From contig JAJDDL010000475.1 in the NCBI GenBank assembly GCA_029260335.1, forward strand, positions 1 to 7,057: 7,057 nt of DNA, given 5' to 3'. A program made the translations under genes and the position numbers. The notes under the pieces are model-generated. The model was not told where the DNA came from and made no database searches. It worked only from the letters and a program-made list of their open reading frames with translations. Below, in pieces: positions 6,975 through 7,057 of this stretch. Numbering within the stretch: the first letter of the stretch is position 1; every line of letters begins with the position of its first letter. This DNA is from Phycisphaerales bacterium (GTDB taxonomy: Bacteria > Planctomycetota > Phycisphaerae > Phycisphaerales > UBA1924).

Positions 6975-7057
6975 GAGCGAGGCTTCTGGTCGGGGTTTTA
7001 GCGGCCATCCGATGATGAGGATTTGGCCAGCTGCCCCGCCACACCTGCCAATGAGTC
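6975..7057. other. Downstream 83 bp, no gene established
   Basis: After the alpha-subunit stop there is no clear terminator hairpin. A frame opening at ATG 7012 (or 7015) stays open to the window end and reads MMRIWPAAPPHLPMS, and another ATG lies at 7051. No Shine-Dalgarno sequence precedes them convincingly. FDH operons often continue with fdhD, but nothing visible here supports that. Confidence 0.3.

Overview
The window holds two unrelated transcription blocks on the + strand of a GC-rich bacterial chromosome. Block one is the 3' part of a glycoside hydrolase family 78 alpha-L-rhamnosidase gene (about nt 2-2617), whose start lies before the window. Block two is a tightly overlapping gene pair (nt 2839-4284 and 4272-6974). 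It encodes the NuoF-like flavin/iron-sulfur subunit and the molybdopterin catalytic subunit of a soluble NAD-linked formate dehydrogenase. A gap of about 220 bp separates the blocks, and only 83 bp follow the second. There is no sign of a mobile element, CRISPR array, tRNA or rRNA.

Organism: no marker gene is present, so this is inference. A large GH78 enzyme of the DCPHRER-type clade, the GC-rich base composition and the compact FDH pair would fit a planctomycete or other PVC-group heterotroph that degrades rhamnose-containing polysaccharides. I hold this loosely.

How the genes work together: the rhamnosidase would release L-rhamnose from glycans. The FDH pair would oxidise formate in the cytoplasm and pass electrons from the bis-MGD metal site along iron-sulfur clusters to FMN and NAD+. 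The gap and the lack of a biochemical link suggest the two blocks are separate. Within the FDH pair, the 13-bp overlap and a good ribosome binding site inside the upstream gene indicate coupled translation and a stable complex.

Most noteworthy: the FDH looks reduced compared with FdsGBA enzymes. (1) No separate NuoE/FdsG gene lies next to it. Instead the first ~65 residues of the NuoF-like subunit carry a compressed NuoE-type Cx4C...Cx3C set. (2) The catalytic subunit has lost all four ligands of the His-Cys3 [4Fe-4S] cluster found in NuoG/FdsA relatives, yet keeps a segment of matching length. (3) The metal ligand is an ordinary cysteine (TGC), not selenocysteine. I also see frequent CGATCG, including two perfect 14-bp palindromes centred on it. 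I do not see a wholly new system here.
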